This document shows positions 1 to 8,859 of a DNA stretch of 45,236 nucleotides, piece after piece. The stretch's first letter is position 1. Each line of letters starts with the position of its first letter. The position numbers were made by a program, and so were the translations under genes. The DNA is taken from positions 1 through 45,236 of the IMG/VR virus record IMGVR_UViG_3300044814_000005; one strand, given 5' to 3'. The notes under the pieces are model-generated. The model did not search any database, was not told the DNA's origin, and saw only the letters and a program-made list of their open reading frames with translations. The stretch comes from a virus.

Positions 1-1
1 G

Positions 2-133
2 TGGGTGGAAGCACCTACGTATAAACAGTCCTTTGTTGATGGTGCTGGTCCTGAGGCTGAGGTGTCGTTCATTCAGGTTGATCGATCTGGCGGACGTTAC
101 GAGCGGATCAATCCCGCACGCGTAGTGGACTAA
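2..133 (+). CDS. C-terminal end of a gene, probably terminase large subunit (partial)
   Basis: An open frame enters from the left edge and ends at TAA 131-133, leaving 43 residues. The fragment ends with residues reading roughly RYERINPARVVD. No diagnostic nuclease or ATPase motif lies in this piece, so the product is inferred from position: it sits two genes upstream of the portal gene, where tailed phages usually keep the large terminase subunit. The identity is a guess from synteny, while the frame itself is clear because the next gene begins five bases later. Confidence 0.5.
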   Translation, partial: WVEAPTYKQSFVDGAGPEAEVSFIQVDRSGGRYERINPARVVD

Positions 134-138
134 TCCCC

Positions 139-405
139 ATGCCCGAGTTTCGGGATCGTAGGCCGGATGGGCATCTTCCTCACCCTGAGGACTATGACAC
201 ACCCCTGACGCACACCACTCTGATTGAAGCCAATAGAAGGTTTCGTCAGACTGGTGTGCCGTCTGTTGTAGGTAATGATCCTGAGGCGGCTGATAGACTT
301 GTCAGGAGAACGATAAAGACGCGCTTCAATGAGCGTAGGAAAGGCTTCGAGGATTTCCTTACGGTCGGCGCGTACCTGGAGTATTTGAACGGGCGTGACG
401 GCTAA
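139..405 (+). CDS. Hypothetical protein upstream of portal
   Basis: This 88-residue, charged, soluble protein has no membrane segment and no motif I recognise. The ATG at 139 follows the previous stop by five bases, and its own stop overlaps the portal start at 405 (TAATG), so it is probably translationally coupled to the portal. Its C-terminal half is arginine-rich and predicted helical by eye. Its place between the probable terminase and portal suggests a packaging or head-assembly role, but nothing in the sequence proves this. Confidence 0.6.
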   Translation: MPEFRDRRPDGHLPHPEDYDTPLTHTTLIEANRRFRQTGVPSVVGNDPEAADRLVRRTIKTRFNERRKGFEDFLTVGAYLEYLNGRDG

Positions 406-2141
406 TGGCAATGGACTTCCCGTCGCCGTCCTATCGCGCAGGTACTGGCGACCTCGCCATTTCTATCTCTCCCACAGGTCTTATTGAACTGTCGGACGAG
501 GAGTACGAGGTTCATGGCCAGAGAATGATCCGGTACGCCAACTCAGCGGCGATGTACTTCGGGCACCATTGGAGCTATCGGAAGCCTGCTGGTGAGCCCC
601 AGCTTGTCTTTAACTACATCAAGGCACTGTCCGACTTCCTGGTTAGCTTTACCTTCTCCAAGGGCCTTAACTTCAAGGTCCCTCGTGCGTATCAGCACAT
701 CATTCCCGCCCTGCTCGATCGTGTATTTACCGTGGACAATGACAAAGAGAAGTTCCTATGGGAGATCGGGCAGCTAGGTTCTATCTTCGGGGATGTGTTC
801 GTAAAGGTAGCCTATAAGGAAGCCTGGCAGGATGACATCGGCATGGTGCATCCTGGTCGCGTCCTGCTGCTGCCATTGAATCCTGCTACCTGCTTCCCCC
901 GCTGGCATGCCCATGAGCCGGGGCGACTAGAGGAATTCAAGCTCAAGTACAAGTTCTGGGATACGGCTCCAGATGGTACACGAATTATGAATACGTATGT
1001 CGAGATCATCACCGACCACGACATCAAAGAGTATATCAACGACCAGTTGATACGCGAGAATCCTAACCCGATTGGAGAGATACCGATTGTCCACATTGCC
1101 AATCAGATCTCCCCTGGCTCACCATGGGGAATGTCAGACATCGCTGAGATCATCCCAATCAATCGGGAGTACAACGAAAAGGCAACCGACATATCAGATA
1201 TCATTTCGTATCATGCTGCACCAATCACGGTGGTCACAGGGGGTACGCCGCCTGAGTTGGAAAAGGGACCATCAAAAATCTGGGGACTGAAGAACGACAA
1301 GTCTAAGGTCTATAATCTTGAGGGCGGTTTCGCAGGATTGCCGCATGCCATCGAGCATCTGCAGCGGCTTAAGACAAACATGCATGAGATGACCGGTGTA
1401 CCTGTTACCGCGCTGGGACAGGAGCAGCCGATCTCCAACACCTCTGGTGTGGCCCTTGCTATTCAGTACTTCCACACCATGATGAAATATGGCATCAAGC
1501 AGACTACGTACGGCCACGGTCTCAAGAGGATCACCCGTCTGGTGCTGCTGCATCTGTTCATCAAGGAGCCGGAAACTCTCGCCTACAACCCGAATACAGA
1601 TGGGATCAAGGAAGAGGGACAGTCTCTCATCCTTGATATGCAGGACCCAGATGTTTACCGGGTTGACCTGGAATGGCCGCCGCCACTGCCTGTGGACTCT
1701 CTCATTAAGCTGGGTGAGATCGAGAAGAAGATGATGCTGAATCTTGAGTCTCGTCGTGGCGCAATGCGTGACATGGGTGAGCAGTTCCCCGACGAGAAGT
1801 TGGAGGAATTGTTCCTTGAGACCAAGGAAGATCTCGTTCACGCTGCGGCTATAGACATTATCAAGAGCAAGATTCAGTCCTTTATTATGGAAGCATTCGG
1901 TGTTGTTCCCGAAGGAGGTGGGGAGCCGGTTCCCCCGGAGCCTGCCCCCGCTGGGAATGGTGCTGGTGGTGCGGCAGCGACCGCATCGAAACCAAAGCCC
2001 CCGCCAGGGCTAGGAAGTATTAGTGCCTTGGTACAGGGAATGGATTCAGGCTTGATTCAGGAGATTGTCACACAGGCGACTCTGCCCCGTGTTCCATCAC
2101 AGAGGAACATTGATAAGGGCTCGCAGGGGCAGGCTAACTGA
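405..2141 (+). CDS. Portal protein
   Basis: The portal forms the dodecameric ring at the head vertex through which DNA is packaged and to which the neck attaches. The 578-residue length is in the usual range for portals. The central region has a typical portal helix pattern (residues about 330-390, with a segment reading ISNTSGVALAIQY). The last 60 residues are proline, glycine and alanine rich and probably disordered. It is followed by a scaffold-like protein and the major capsid protein, the standard head order. ATG 405 overlaps the preceding stop; ATG 411 is a possible alternative start two codons later. Confidence 0.88.
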   Translation: MAMDFPSPSYRAGTGDLAISISPTGLIELSDEEYEVHGQRMIRYANSAAMYFGHHWSYRKPAGEPQLVFNYIKALSDFLVSFTFSKGLNFKVPRAYQHIIPALLDRVFTVDNDKEKFLWEIGQLGSIFGDVFVKVAYKEAWQDDIGMVHPGRVLLLPLNPATCFPRWHAHEPGRLEEFKLKYKFWDTAPDGTRIMNTYVEIITDHDIKEYINDQLIRENPNPIGEIPIVHIANQISPGSPWGMSDIAEIIPINREYNEKATDISDIISYHAAPITVVTGGTPPELEKGPSKIWGLKNDKSKVYNLEGGFAGLPHAIEHLQRLKTNMHEMTGVPVTALGQEQPISNTSGVALAIQYFHTMMKYGIKQTTYGHGLKRITRLVLLHLFIKEPETLAYNPNTDGIKEEGQSLILDMQDPDVYRVDLEWPPPLPVDSLIKLGEIEKKMMLNLESRRGAMRDMGEQFPDEKLEELFLETKEDLVHAAAIDIIKSKIQSFIMEAFGVVPEGGGEPVPPEPAPAGNGAGGAAATASKPKPPPGLGSISALVQGMDSGLIQEIVTQATLPRVPSQRNIDKGSQGQAN

Positions 2142-2202
2142 ATCAAGAGAGATAAATATCGCGGCTTATTCGGACAACTGGCAATAGAACAAGAAGGTTC
2201 AC

Positions 2203-3006
2203 ATGACAACTCCAATTACCACCGATCCTCCCGATCCTACACCGGTTGCGGCTCCTGTCCCCGGTGACGCTACCTTTACTAAGGTAGATGTTGAGGCCGC
2301 TATTGAGAAGGGTCGTAAAGAAGCACACGACCGTCTCTATGGTCAGCTTGATGCTGAGAAAGCTGCTGCAAAAGCGGCCCAGGAAGAGTTGGCTACTCTG
2401 AAGGCCGCTGATGAGGCTCGCAAGGCTGAGGATAAGCGCCGGTCGGATGAGGCTGCTGCTGCCGTGAAGGCGGGCAAAGAAAAAGATCTGGATGCCAAGA
2501 CCTTGCTTGAGGTTCGTACCCAGGAGTGGGAAGCTCAGCGTGCCAGGGACAAGGCAGACGTGGATGCTCGTCTTGCTAAACTGCAGCGAGAGAGTGAAGA
2601 GAAAGACCTACTTCTTCAGCATGAGCGTGCTGTTTCTGAGATGCGTCAGTACATTCAGACACGGGTTACTCAGGAAGCGGATAACATCATTCCTGACCTG
2701 GTTGATTTCATTACCGGGGATACCAAGGAAGCGGTCGAAGTATCTATTGCTAACGTTAAAGCAAGAAGTGCATCTATTCTGGAAGGTGTACGAAGTGTGC
2801 AGACCGCACAACGGGCAGCAACACCAGGAGCCTCTGTGACCGCAGGGAATATCGGCTTTGAAGATGCCAATGGTTCAACCGAAACATTGACCGCAGAGCA
2901 AATCCGTGACCTTCCCCTATCTGACCCGCGATGGGCTGCGCTTCGAGAGAAGTACATTCCCCGCTCAAGTCAGGGCCGGGGTCCGGGCCATGGGATGTTT
3001 ACCTGA
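2203..3006 (+). CDS. Head scaffolding-like protein
   Basis: The 267-residue protein has a proline-rich N-terminus (residues 1-25) and then a long alanine, lysine and glutamate-rich stretch (about 30-150) with heptad-like spacing, indicating an extended coiled coil. The C-terminus is less charged. Phage scaffolds are typically helical, highly charged and encoded directly upstream of the coat protein, as here. No protease motif is seen, so self-cleavage cannot be argued. The start is ATG 2203 behind an AAGG-type ribosome binding site. The assignment rests on composition and gene order. Confidence 0.75.
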   Translation: MTTPITTDPPDPTPVAAPVPGDATFTKVDVEAAIEKGRKEAHDRLYGQLDAEKAAAKAAQEELATLKAADEARKAEDKRRSDEAAAAVKAGKEKDLDAKTLLEVRTQEWEAQRARDKADVDARLAKLQRESEEKDLLLQHERAVSEMRQYIQTRVTQEADNIIPDLVDFITGDTKEAVEVSIANVKARSASILEGVRSVQTAQRAATPGASVTAGNIGFEDANGSTETLTAEQIRDLPLSDPRWAALREKYIPRSSQGRGPGHGMFT

Positions 3007-3066
3007 CCGGTACTGAATTAAATAGGCTGGGATTAAAGAACAGCCGCCACGAAAGGTGTATCAACA

Positions 3067-4068
3067 ATGGCAGGATCTCAGATCACTGGCACTAACTTTG
3101 TAGCTGCCGCGCCTACCGCCTATCCTGGCGGCGCGACCCAGCTTACTCCCGCTATTCAGACTCTCTGGAGCAAGGAGATTCTGTTCCAGGCGATGCCCAT
3201 TCTCCGAATGGAACAGTTCGCTATCAAGAAAACAGAGCTAGGTAACGCACCTGGGACTTCGGTCAACTTTATGCGTTACAACAACCTGTCTCCTGCGAAC
3301 CAGCTAGTTGAAGGTATTCGGATGGTTCCGCAGAGCATGACCGGCTCTCAGTTCTCCATTCAGGTGGCTGAGCATGGAAAGGCTGTGGCTACCACAGAGT
3401 TCCTGCTCAACGCGTCCTTTGACGACATCATGGCGACCGCTGCGCGGCTGCTTGGCCGTAATATGGCGTTGTATCTTGATGGGTCGGCCCGTGACACGAT
3501 GCTGCAGGCGTCGTCTATTCTGTTCGGATATAACAAGCCCGCACTGTCTGGTGCTCTCCGTACGCCACTGTCGCCTTATGACCATGGTGTTCCTGCTACG
3601 CAGAACACTGACCTGACCGCTGGTAACTACGCGTTCACCACAGCCCTGGTTAAGGATGCCACGCTGACGCTGGCTCAGAAGAACACTCCTCGACTTGGTG
3701 ACACCTATGTGTGCTTCATCAACCCTGGACAGTCCCGAGAGCTTCGTGACGACACCGAATTTATTGAGGTGTCCAAGTACGCTCAGCCTGGTTCGTTTAT
3801 GCTTGGAGAAGTCGGCCGGTACAACGACGCAGTCTTTATCGAGACAACGCAGGTCGAGAAGAAGTTCGTCTCTGGTTCTACTACTAAGACCTACATGGAC
3901 GCGATCATGATCGGGGATAATGCTTTCGGGCATGCCATTAGTCTCCCCGTGGAACTGCGTGACTCCGGTATTCTGGACTATGGCCGCGAGCACGGACTTG
4001 CATGGTATAGTATTTGGGGCTTTGGTCTCATTACTGACCAGAGTATTGTCGTGCTTGAGACGAACTAA
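3067..4068 (+). CDS. Major capsid protein, N4 gp56-like (HK97 fold)
   Basis: The 333-residue protein shows the pattern of the N4 gp56-type coat family: a strand reading SVNFMRYNNL near residue 60, then an EG-containing loop and the segment QVAEHGKAVATTEF near residue 100, followed by a helical spine. Length and position directly after the scaffold-like gene agree. Subunits would form the icosahedral shell. An AAAGG ribosome binding site precedes ATG 3067. The gene is followed by a strong hairpin at 4087-4114, consistent with a separately controlled, highly expressed coat gene. Confidence 0.9.
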   Translation: MAGSQITGTNFVAAAPTAYPGGATQLTPAIQTLWSKEILFQAMPILRMEQFAIKKTELGNAPGTSVNFMRYNNLSPANQLVEGIRMVPQSMTGSQFSIQVAEHGKAVATTEFLLNASFDDIMATAARLLGRNMALYLDGSARDTMLQASSILFGYNKPALSGALRTPLSPYDHGVPATQNTDLTAGNYAFTTALVKDATLTLAQKNTPRLGDTYVCFINPGQSRELRDDTEFIEVSKYAQPGSFMLGEVGRYNDAVFIETTQVEKKFVSGSTTKTYMDAIMIGDNAFGHAISLPVELRDSGILDYGREHGLAWYSIWGFGLITDQSIVVLETN

Positions 4069-4086
4069 TCAATGGACAATGCTGTG

Positions 4087-4114
4087 GGGGCCGTGGCTTA
4101 ATAGCCCCGGTCCC
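4087..4114 (+). terminator. Hairpin after the capsid gene (terminator or attenuator)
   Basis: Arms 4087-4097 and 4104-4114 pair at ten of eleven positions (one T x C mismatch, one G-T wobble) around a six-base TTAATA loop. The hairpin starts 18 bases after the capsid stop codon. Only a weak T-rich stretch follows, so it could be a partial terminator, an attenuator, or an element that stabilises the capsid mRNA 3' end. Confidence 0.6.
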
Positions 4115-4147
4115 TCACATTATTCGGATAACAACTAGGAGCACAAC

Positions 4148-4573
4148 ATGGCAACAGCAACAAGAGATAATCCAGCGGGACGTGGCAAGGTTGAGCCTCG
4201 CCCTGGTGACTCTACTGCACTGAAAAACCAGGCCCTTGAGGTTGAGCGCGACGAGCGCGCGGCCGAGGAGGCTCGGCTGGCTGCAGCTAAGGCAGCAGCC
4301 GAGGCCGAGGCAGCCAAGGATGTCATTGATCCATTCCGTCAGCTAGACGAGCCACTGCCTGAGCCTGAGCGAGACGAGGTTGAGGATGACAATCCTGAGG
4401 TGGTTGTGCTGATGAAGTACGATTGCCCACAGTTTGTTTACGGCCGGGAGTGGGACAAAGAGACGGGGGACCTTGGTGGTATCACGGAGCTTAATCTGCA
4501 GCAGGGACGGCGATACAAGCTGCCCCGCGCGATGGCTAAGCATCTAGATTCACGCGGCTTCATTTACCACTAA
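4148..4573 (+). CDS. Hypothetical head protein with acidic, helical N-terminal half
   Basis: The 141-residue protein has a charged, alanine/glutamate-rich first half (residues 25-60, probably helical) and an acidic linker (to about 80). It ends in a compact domain containing a strand reading VVVLMKYDCPQFVYG. ATG 4148 has a good AGGAG site. Small proteins directly after the coat gene are often decoration or head-completion proteins, but no recognisable family motif supports a specific role. Confidence 0.65.
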   Translation: MATATRDNPAGRGKVEPRPGDSTALKNQALEVERDERAAEEARLAAAKAAAEAEAAKDVIDPFRQLDEPLPEPERDEVEDDNPEVVVLMKYDCPQFVYGREWDKETGDLGGITELNLQQGRRYKLPRAMAKHLDSRGFIYH

Positions 4574-4582
4574 GGAGACACC

Positions 4583-5080
4583 GTGGGGATTGCTCAGGTA
4601 GGCGCACAGGCCAACCTTAATTACCTGGCTGGCCTGGTTGTTCCTGTTGTCGGCGGCTCTGCGCCCACCTGGATTCCCGGTCTTTATTGGATTGACTCTG
4701 GTGTGGCCAAGGCGTGGAATGGTTCAGCTTGGGTGGCCGACACAGGTGCTCGCTACGTCGCGCTGTTGTCGGTAGATCCTGGCGAGGCCACCACCATTGC
4801 CGCACTGACCGAGGTCACTACGCTGGGGTACGCTAGGTTCCTGATCACAATGGCACCAGCCACAGCAGCTAGCCCGTCAGTGACAGAGAGCCTTACCACC
4901 ATCACCTGGGGGCCAATGACTGCGGACATGGCTGTTGCGGCTGGCTGGGCTGCGTTGGTGACGGTTGCGTCTGGCACACTCGGTCATGTGTTGTTCACCT
5001 GGAAGATGCCAAAGCCGCAGAGGGTCGCCATCAGTCAGTCTGTTGTTGTGGCCACCAATGATCTGCAGTTGTCAGAATGA
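4583..5080 (+). CDS. Hypothetical structural protein, possible head decoration
   Basis: The 165-residue protein starts at GTG 4583 behind AAGGAGA. It is rich in Ala, Thr, Val and Gly with alternating hydrophobic residues, suggesting a beta-sandwich. The N-terminal part (residues 25-50) holds a W-rich stretch reading WIDSGVAKAWNGSAWV, a pattern often seen in tail or fibre proteins. Placement among head genes suggests a surface decoration protein. Its stop overlaps the next start (ATGA at 5077). The function is not established by sequence. Confidence 0.6.
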   Translation: MGIAQVGAQANLNYLAGLVVPVVGGSAPTWIPGLYWIDSGVAKAWNGSAWVADTGARYVALLSVDPGEATTIAALTEVTTLGYARFLITMAPATAASPSVTESLTTITWGPMTADMAVAAGWAALVTVASGTLGHVLFTWKMPKPQRVAISQSVVVATNDLQLSE

Positions 5081-5274
5081 CTGCCTTTCCAGATGGGATC
5101 GAGTCCTTTTTCCAGAAGGGCATCGTGACCCACACCTACCCAGGGGATACAATAGTAAGAGGTGTTACCGCTACGAGCGTGGCCACTGCCCTAAATGGCA
5201 AGGTTTCCACTCCAAATGCGAAGAGCGGAAACATCCAGAGTCTACCCCTGACTCGCTGGGACATTCTTACGTGA
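5077..5274 (+). CDS. Small hypothetical protein in head gene block
   Basis: This 65-residue protein has its ATG (5077) overlapping the preceding stop by four bases. It is rich in Thr, Ser, Val and Gly and looks beta-structured, with no cysteines or membrane segment. The tight coupling to the preceding gene suggests that both act in one structural step. I do not recognise a family. Confidence 0.55.
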   Translation: MTAFPDGIESFFQKGIVTHTYPGDTIVRGVTATSVATALNGKVSTPNAKSGNIQSLPLTRWDILT

Positions 5275-5281
5275 GGTAACC

Positions 5282-6094
5282 ATGCGCGTGCTGGACTTGA
5301 TAGACAGGGTGCGCAAGGAAATCGGTGATCCTCTGCAGCCCTTCCTGGCGAACAAGGACTGCGATGGAACCATCACCTGGTTTGATCTCCCTAAGAATCA
5401 CATTGAGCGGACGACCTTCAACTTGATTCTGTTGGTTGGTAATACTCAGCACCCTCAGACTCTGAACACTGACTACACCATTGACTATGACCTGGGTCAG
5501 GTCAAAATGGCTGTTGCGCCACCAGATGACACCACCCTGATTGCCACGGGGCACGCCTGGGCCATGATGGACAATGATGAGTTGTCTAAGGAACTTCGTG
5601 ATGCCGTCAACTGGCACACCTATAACCAGCGAATGACTGAGCGTTATAAGGATCGCCACGGGTTCATAACTTACAGGGACGCGGCTATTAACCTGGCCAA
5701 TCTGCCGTCTATTCAGGACCCATTGGTGATCATGCGTGGGACTATCAATGTGTTCTGGACCCTGGCTAATGACAGCGCATCGGACGTAGACATTCAGACC
5801 GGAGAGGGCACGGTAGTTTCTCGGTCCTCTCGGCACGAACAGCTTATGCGGCAGATTGCCGCTCTAGAAGATCGATACGTCAAGGATTGCCTGGTCCTGA
5901 ACGTTGGTCCATATCGCATGGAGGTCGGGGACCTGCGCCGGGTGTCTCAGACCACGGGTCGCCTGGTGCCATTGTACCGTGCTAGAGAATTTGATGATCA
6001 CAGGTACCCAACCAGGAAGCTCCCCCCCATAGACAGTCAGTACGAGGACGCTTCGGGTGTACCCGGTTCGTTTTGGTACGGAGGCGGCCTATGA
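5282..6094 (+). CDS. Probable head-tail connector or neck protein
   Basis: This 270-residue protein begins with residues reading MRVLDLIDRVRKEIGD, resembling the N-terminal helix of head-completion adaptor proteins, which open with a similar LIDRVR pattern. A mixed alpha/beta middle region follows. It lies between head and tail genes where adaptors are expected. The start ATG 5282 is preceded by GAGG. Its stop overlaps the next gene (ATGA at 6091). The connector call rests mainly on position and the N-terminal pattern. Confidence 0.6.
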   Translation: MRVLDLIDRVRKEIGDPLQPFLANKDCDGTITWFDLPKNHIERTTFNLILLVGNTQHPQTLNTDYTIDYDLGQVKMAVAPPDDTTLIATGHAWAMMDNDELSKELRDAVNWHTYNQRMTERYKDRHGFITYRDAAINLANLPSIQDPLVIMRGTINVFWTLANDSASDVDIQTGEGTVVSRSSRHEQLMRQIAALEDRYVKDCLVLNVGPYRMEVGDLRRVSQTTGRLVPLYRAREFDDHRYPTRKLPPIDSQYEDASGVPGSFWYGGGL

Positions 6095-7356
6095 GTACCG
6101 ACCATTTCAATGCCGGTGCCGGTGGGTCGTACGCACGTAACTTGCGCGAGGAGAACGCACAGCTAGGGAGCGGGCAGCAGCAGTTGACCGGTGGGCTGCT
6201 TCCTAAGATGTTCGACGCTGAGCGGGATGGGCCACAACAGTCAGAACGTCGGCCAGAAGAGCACAGTCTTGGCAGCAATCTTCGCCATGGTGACGGTGCT
6301 AGCGGGGGGGTTGGTAATGCCGATGGCCGGTACAATCCAACTGGTGCTAAGCGCGGCGGGGGTAACGTCGCCGCTTCGGTGTGGGCAGGAGATGGTGACC
6401 CTACCGAGTCAATGAATGAGGAACAGAAGTTCCCAATGATGAGCATGCGCCGGATTACTAAGCTGCCATACATTGAGTCTGGCGGGGAGGGAATGCTTCA
6501 TGGTGGTGGTTACGGTAATGAGTATGGTGGATACAAGTCTAAGCAGAAGGAGAAGGCGGCCAAGGTGTATGTCCCGCCAGAGGCAGGCTTCGGTGTTAGC
6601 CGTTCCCTGGGCAACAAGCAGAGTGACATAGAGAACCAGCCTACATACTACGGCGCGCTTAAAGAACACATGCGTGAGATGGGGCCAGAGAACGTGGCCC
6701 CCATTCATGTTCAGCCGAGAGGTAAGGTCCCGGCGTATGGTGGTGGTGGCCCTCTTGAGCATGCCAACCTTGGAAATGGTGGTCACCGTGTAGCCATAGC
6801 TATGGAGCTAGGTTGGACCCATATGCGTACTACATCTGAAAAGGGAGCCTCCGGTTACGCCGAGGAGGATGAGTATGGTAAGGGCGAAGGTGGTGAGGAT
6901 AGTGATGCTTACTACAATGAGCAGTCATCTGCTGACATAGATAGTAATCCTTATCCCGGCGTCGCCGGGAAGGAGGGTGAGTTCGGAGGGGCATATGTCC
7001 AGGGAGGAAGGGGTCGCAGGGCACAGCCAACCGGAGGAACAGGTGGACCACGAGAGTGGGCGCATCCTCCTAATTCGGCTCGGGACAACGTTAAGCAGAA
7101 GGCTTGGGGCACTGGTCCTATTCAGGAACAGAATGCCAGAATACAGGGCTATGGCGGGGGGCAGCGAAGTGATCGTCGGCCAGGCGATGGTCAGCAGGAA
7201 TTGAAGCTGCCAAGGCCGGTGCCTGATCCCTATGTGAGTGAGCAGCAGTTCGGTGCGGTTAAGCACAAGAGCTTGACCAGCGCTATTGCGGCCGGTGATC
7301 GCGCAGGAGAGTTGGCTAGGTATAAGCGGATTCATGCAGCGGATGAGCGGCCATGA
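6091..7356 (+). CDS. Glycine-rich protein with ParB/sulfiredoxin-like segment
   Basis: I choose ATG 6091 (421 residues) because it overlaps the previous stop as ATGA and has GGAGG just upstream; a TTG eighteen bases earlier is less likely. Most of the protein is Gly, Gln and Arg-rich and probably disordered. Around residues 185-250 there is an ordered segment containing NVAPIHVQP and then LGNGGHRVAIAMELGWTHM. This follows the ParB/sulfiredoxin-like fold pattern, in which a G-x-H-R motif precedes an alpha helix. ParB-like domains in head genes have been annotated as nucleases or ATPases, but no activity can be read here. It could be a packaged or neck-associated protein. Confidence 0.65.
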   Translation: MSTDHFNAGAGGSYARNLREENAQLGSGQQQLTGGLLPKMFDAERDGPQQSERRPEEHSLGSNLRHGDGASGGVGNADGRYNPTGAKRGGGNVAASVWAGDGDPTESMNEEQKFPMMSMRRITKLPYIESGGEGMLHGGGYGNEYGGYKSKQKEKAAKVYVPPEAGFGVSRSLGNKQSDIENQPTYYGALKEHMREMGPENVAPIHVQPRGKVPAYGGGGPLEHANLGNGGHRVAIAMELGWTHMRTTSEKGASGYAEEDEYGKGEGGEDSDAYYNEQSSADIDSNPYPGVAGKEGEFGGAYVQGGRGRRAQPTGGTGGPREWAHPPNSARDNVKQKAWGTGPIQEQNARIQGYGGGQRSDRRPGDGQQELKLPRPVPDPYVSEQQFGAVKHKSLTSAIAAGDRAGELARYKRIHAADERP

Positions 7357-7880
7357 GCAGGCTGGACGCTAAGAGCAAAGGCCGGTTCAACACTGACTAT
7401 GAGACCGGTAAGGTGCTGGATGTCCTTACCGATTATGGTGAGGGCCATGGGGATTGGCTGGACTACTATAGGCTGGACGAGGAGAACTCTGAATATGACG
7501 AAATATTTGATGAGCCGGTAGGCGCTGGACGAGTGTTCACTCTGACGCAGATGCCTGCCATTCACGTTCATCTCATCTATGGTGCCAATCAGTACGGCGA
7601 CTTCGGAATGTACTACAATGATGAGATCGCGGCCAGCATATCTTTCCGGATGTTCGAGCAGGCTGGAATGACTGAGGCCGACATCCGTGACGGTAAGTAC
7701 GAACGTGATCGGGTGGTGTACAAGAATAAGGTATTTCGCATCACCATCCTCGATATTCAGGGGCAGATTCAGCGCCGTGAGATAGTAGTCGGTCTGGAAG
7801 GAAGTCAACTTAAGCCTGATGAGTTGGTCGGGGATCAGCAGTTCGCTAGGTTCTCCCAACGCAACGATACCAGCGACTAA
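7353..7880 (+). CDS. Putative head-tail connector protein
   Basis: The 175-residue protein starts with an ATGA overlap at 7353. It is rich in Tyr, Asp and Glu with alternating hydrophobic strands (for example IHVHLIYGANQYGDFGMYY) and a final strand region, consistent with a small beta-rich neck protein. It lies between the ParB-like gene and a probable tail-terminator gene. No diagnostic motif is present, so connector is inferred from location. Confidence 0.55.
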   Translation: MSRLDAKSKGRFNTDYETGKVLDVLTDYGEGHGDWLDYYRLDEENSEYDEIFDEPVGAGRVFTLTQMPAIHVHLIYGANQYGDFGMYYNDEIAASISFRMFEQAGMTEADIRDGKYERDRVVYKNKVFRITILDIQGQIQRREIVVGLEGSQLKPDELVGDQQFARFSQRNDTSD

Positions 7881-7945
7881 CCCTGTTATCATTGGAATGT
7901 AGCCCCACGCGAGGACTACACTTACAACTGCTCATAGGATTTACA

Positions 7946-8149
7946 ATGGCTGGACAAGATTATTCAGGCATGGGGGACTTCATTGCCAACATGCGCGCTA
8001 AGCAGGCTAGCCAAGAGCAATTCCTAGAGGGGTTCAGGCAGCGTCAGGAAGAGACCAACAAGAGGGTCCTGACTTCTACTACAGCTATTGTCGCTGGTGT
8101 GATCGGCTGGAACGCCTACCGCAAGTACCGAAATGCGCCTCGCCCATGA
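7946..8149 (+). CDS. Small membrane-anchored or helical protein
   Basis: I prefer ATG 7946 (67 residues), preceded by AGGA, over a TTG 54 bases upstream. The protein has a polar N-terminal helix rich in Gln and Glu, then one hydrophobic segment (about residues 41-58, containing AIVAGVIGWNAY) and a basic tail, so it may be a single-pass membrane protein with cytoplasmic lysine/arginine residues. It overlaps the next gene by ATGA. It may be a small virion or host-membrane factor; the role is unknown. Confidence 0.55.
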   Translation: MAGQDYSGMGDFIANMRAKQASQEQFLEGFRQRQEETNKRVLTSTTAIVAGVIGWNAYRKYRNAPRP

Positions 8150-8850
8150 CGTGGCTATTGGCCGAGGACTTGGCCCTCAAGGGTAAGCTCCAGCATATGA
8201 CCGTAACCGACTCCAAATCCAAGGAGTTCCCCGGTGGTGTTCGTAACGTCCCGGTGCGATACCGCCAGGTGTCTAACGAGGCAGTGCAGCTTACCTATCC
8301 AATCGTGATTATTGAGTTCCTTGGGCCGATGTTTGCCTCCGAGAGGATGCAGCAGTCCGGGCCGATGTACATCCCTTATGCGCCCGATGGCATCGCTCCC
8401 TGGTGGGCAGATGACGCCACTACCTGGAACGCTGATAAGTACCGAGTGGACGAGTTCCCCATTCCTTACAACCTGGAGTACCGGGTCACTGTCTACTCCA
8501 GGGAGGCTCTGCATCAGTTCTCACTAATGGCGCAGATGGCGCAATACGATCGAGTTCCGCCTAGGATGGGCTGGCTGGATATTCCGCAGGACGGTACCTG
8601 GAGATGGATGCATCTAATGGGTGGTCCCGACCATGAGTATGCCCGTGACAAGGACAATAAACTAATCTTCCGGACGACATATCTTATCCGTGTCGAGTCG
8701 GAGTTGCTAGGTCCTATTACCGATATGACTCCAGGTGCAGGATATCCTAGAGTAGACGAAGTTGACATTGATGTGTCGTGCTACAGGGACCTGGCGGATC
8801 TGACATCGGATGAGCTAACAGAATCTGTGGGCTGGGTGTCCACTCCTTAA
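8146..8850 (+). CDS. Putative tail terminator / neck protein
   Basis: The 234-residue protein directly precedes the sheath gene, where contractile-tailed phages encode the neck or tail-terminator proteins that cap the tube and sheath. It contains an aromatic-rich middle section with strands such as YNLEYRVTVYSREALHQF, typical of the small alpha/beta fold of tail terminators. It overlaps the preceding gene by four bases and ends ten bases before the sheath gene, leaving space for AAGGAG. Family assignment is by context and fold impression. Confidence 0.55.
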   Translation: MTWLLAEDLALKGKLQHMTVTDSKSKEFPGGVRNVPVRYRQVSNEAVQLTYPIVIIEFLGPMFASERMQQSGPMYIPYAPDGIAPWWADDATTWNADKYRVDEFPIPYNLEYRVTVYSREALHQFSLMAQMAQYDRVPPRMGWLDIPQDGTWRWMHLMGGPDHEYARDKDNKLIFRTTYLIRVESELLGPITDMTPGAGYPRVDEVDIDVSCYRDLADLTSDELTESVGWVSTP

Positions 8851-8859
8851 GGAGAAGTA

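Noticed and set aside
3304-3993. A 229-codon minus-strand open frame across the capsid gene
   Set aside because: It lies completely inside a confidently assigned coat gene and has no family pattern.
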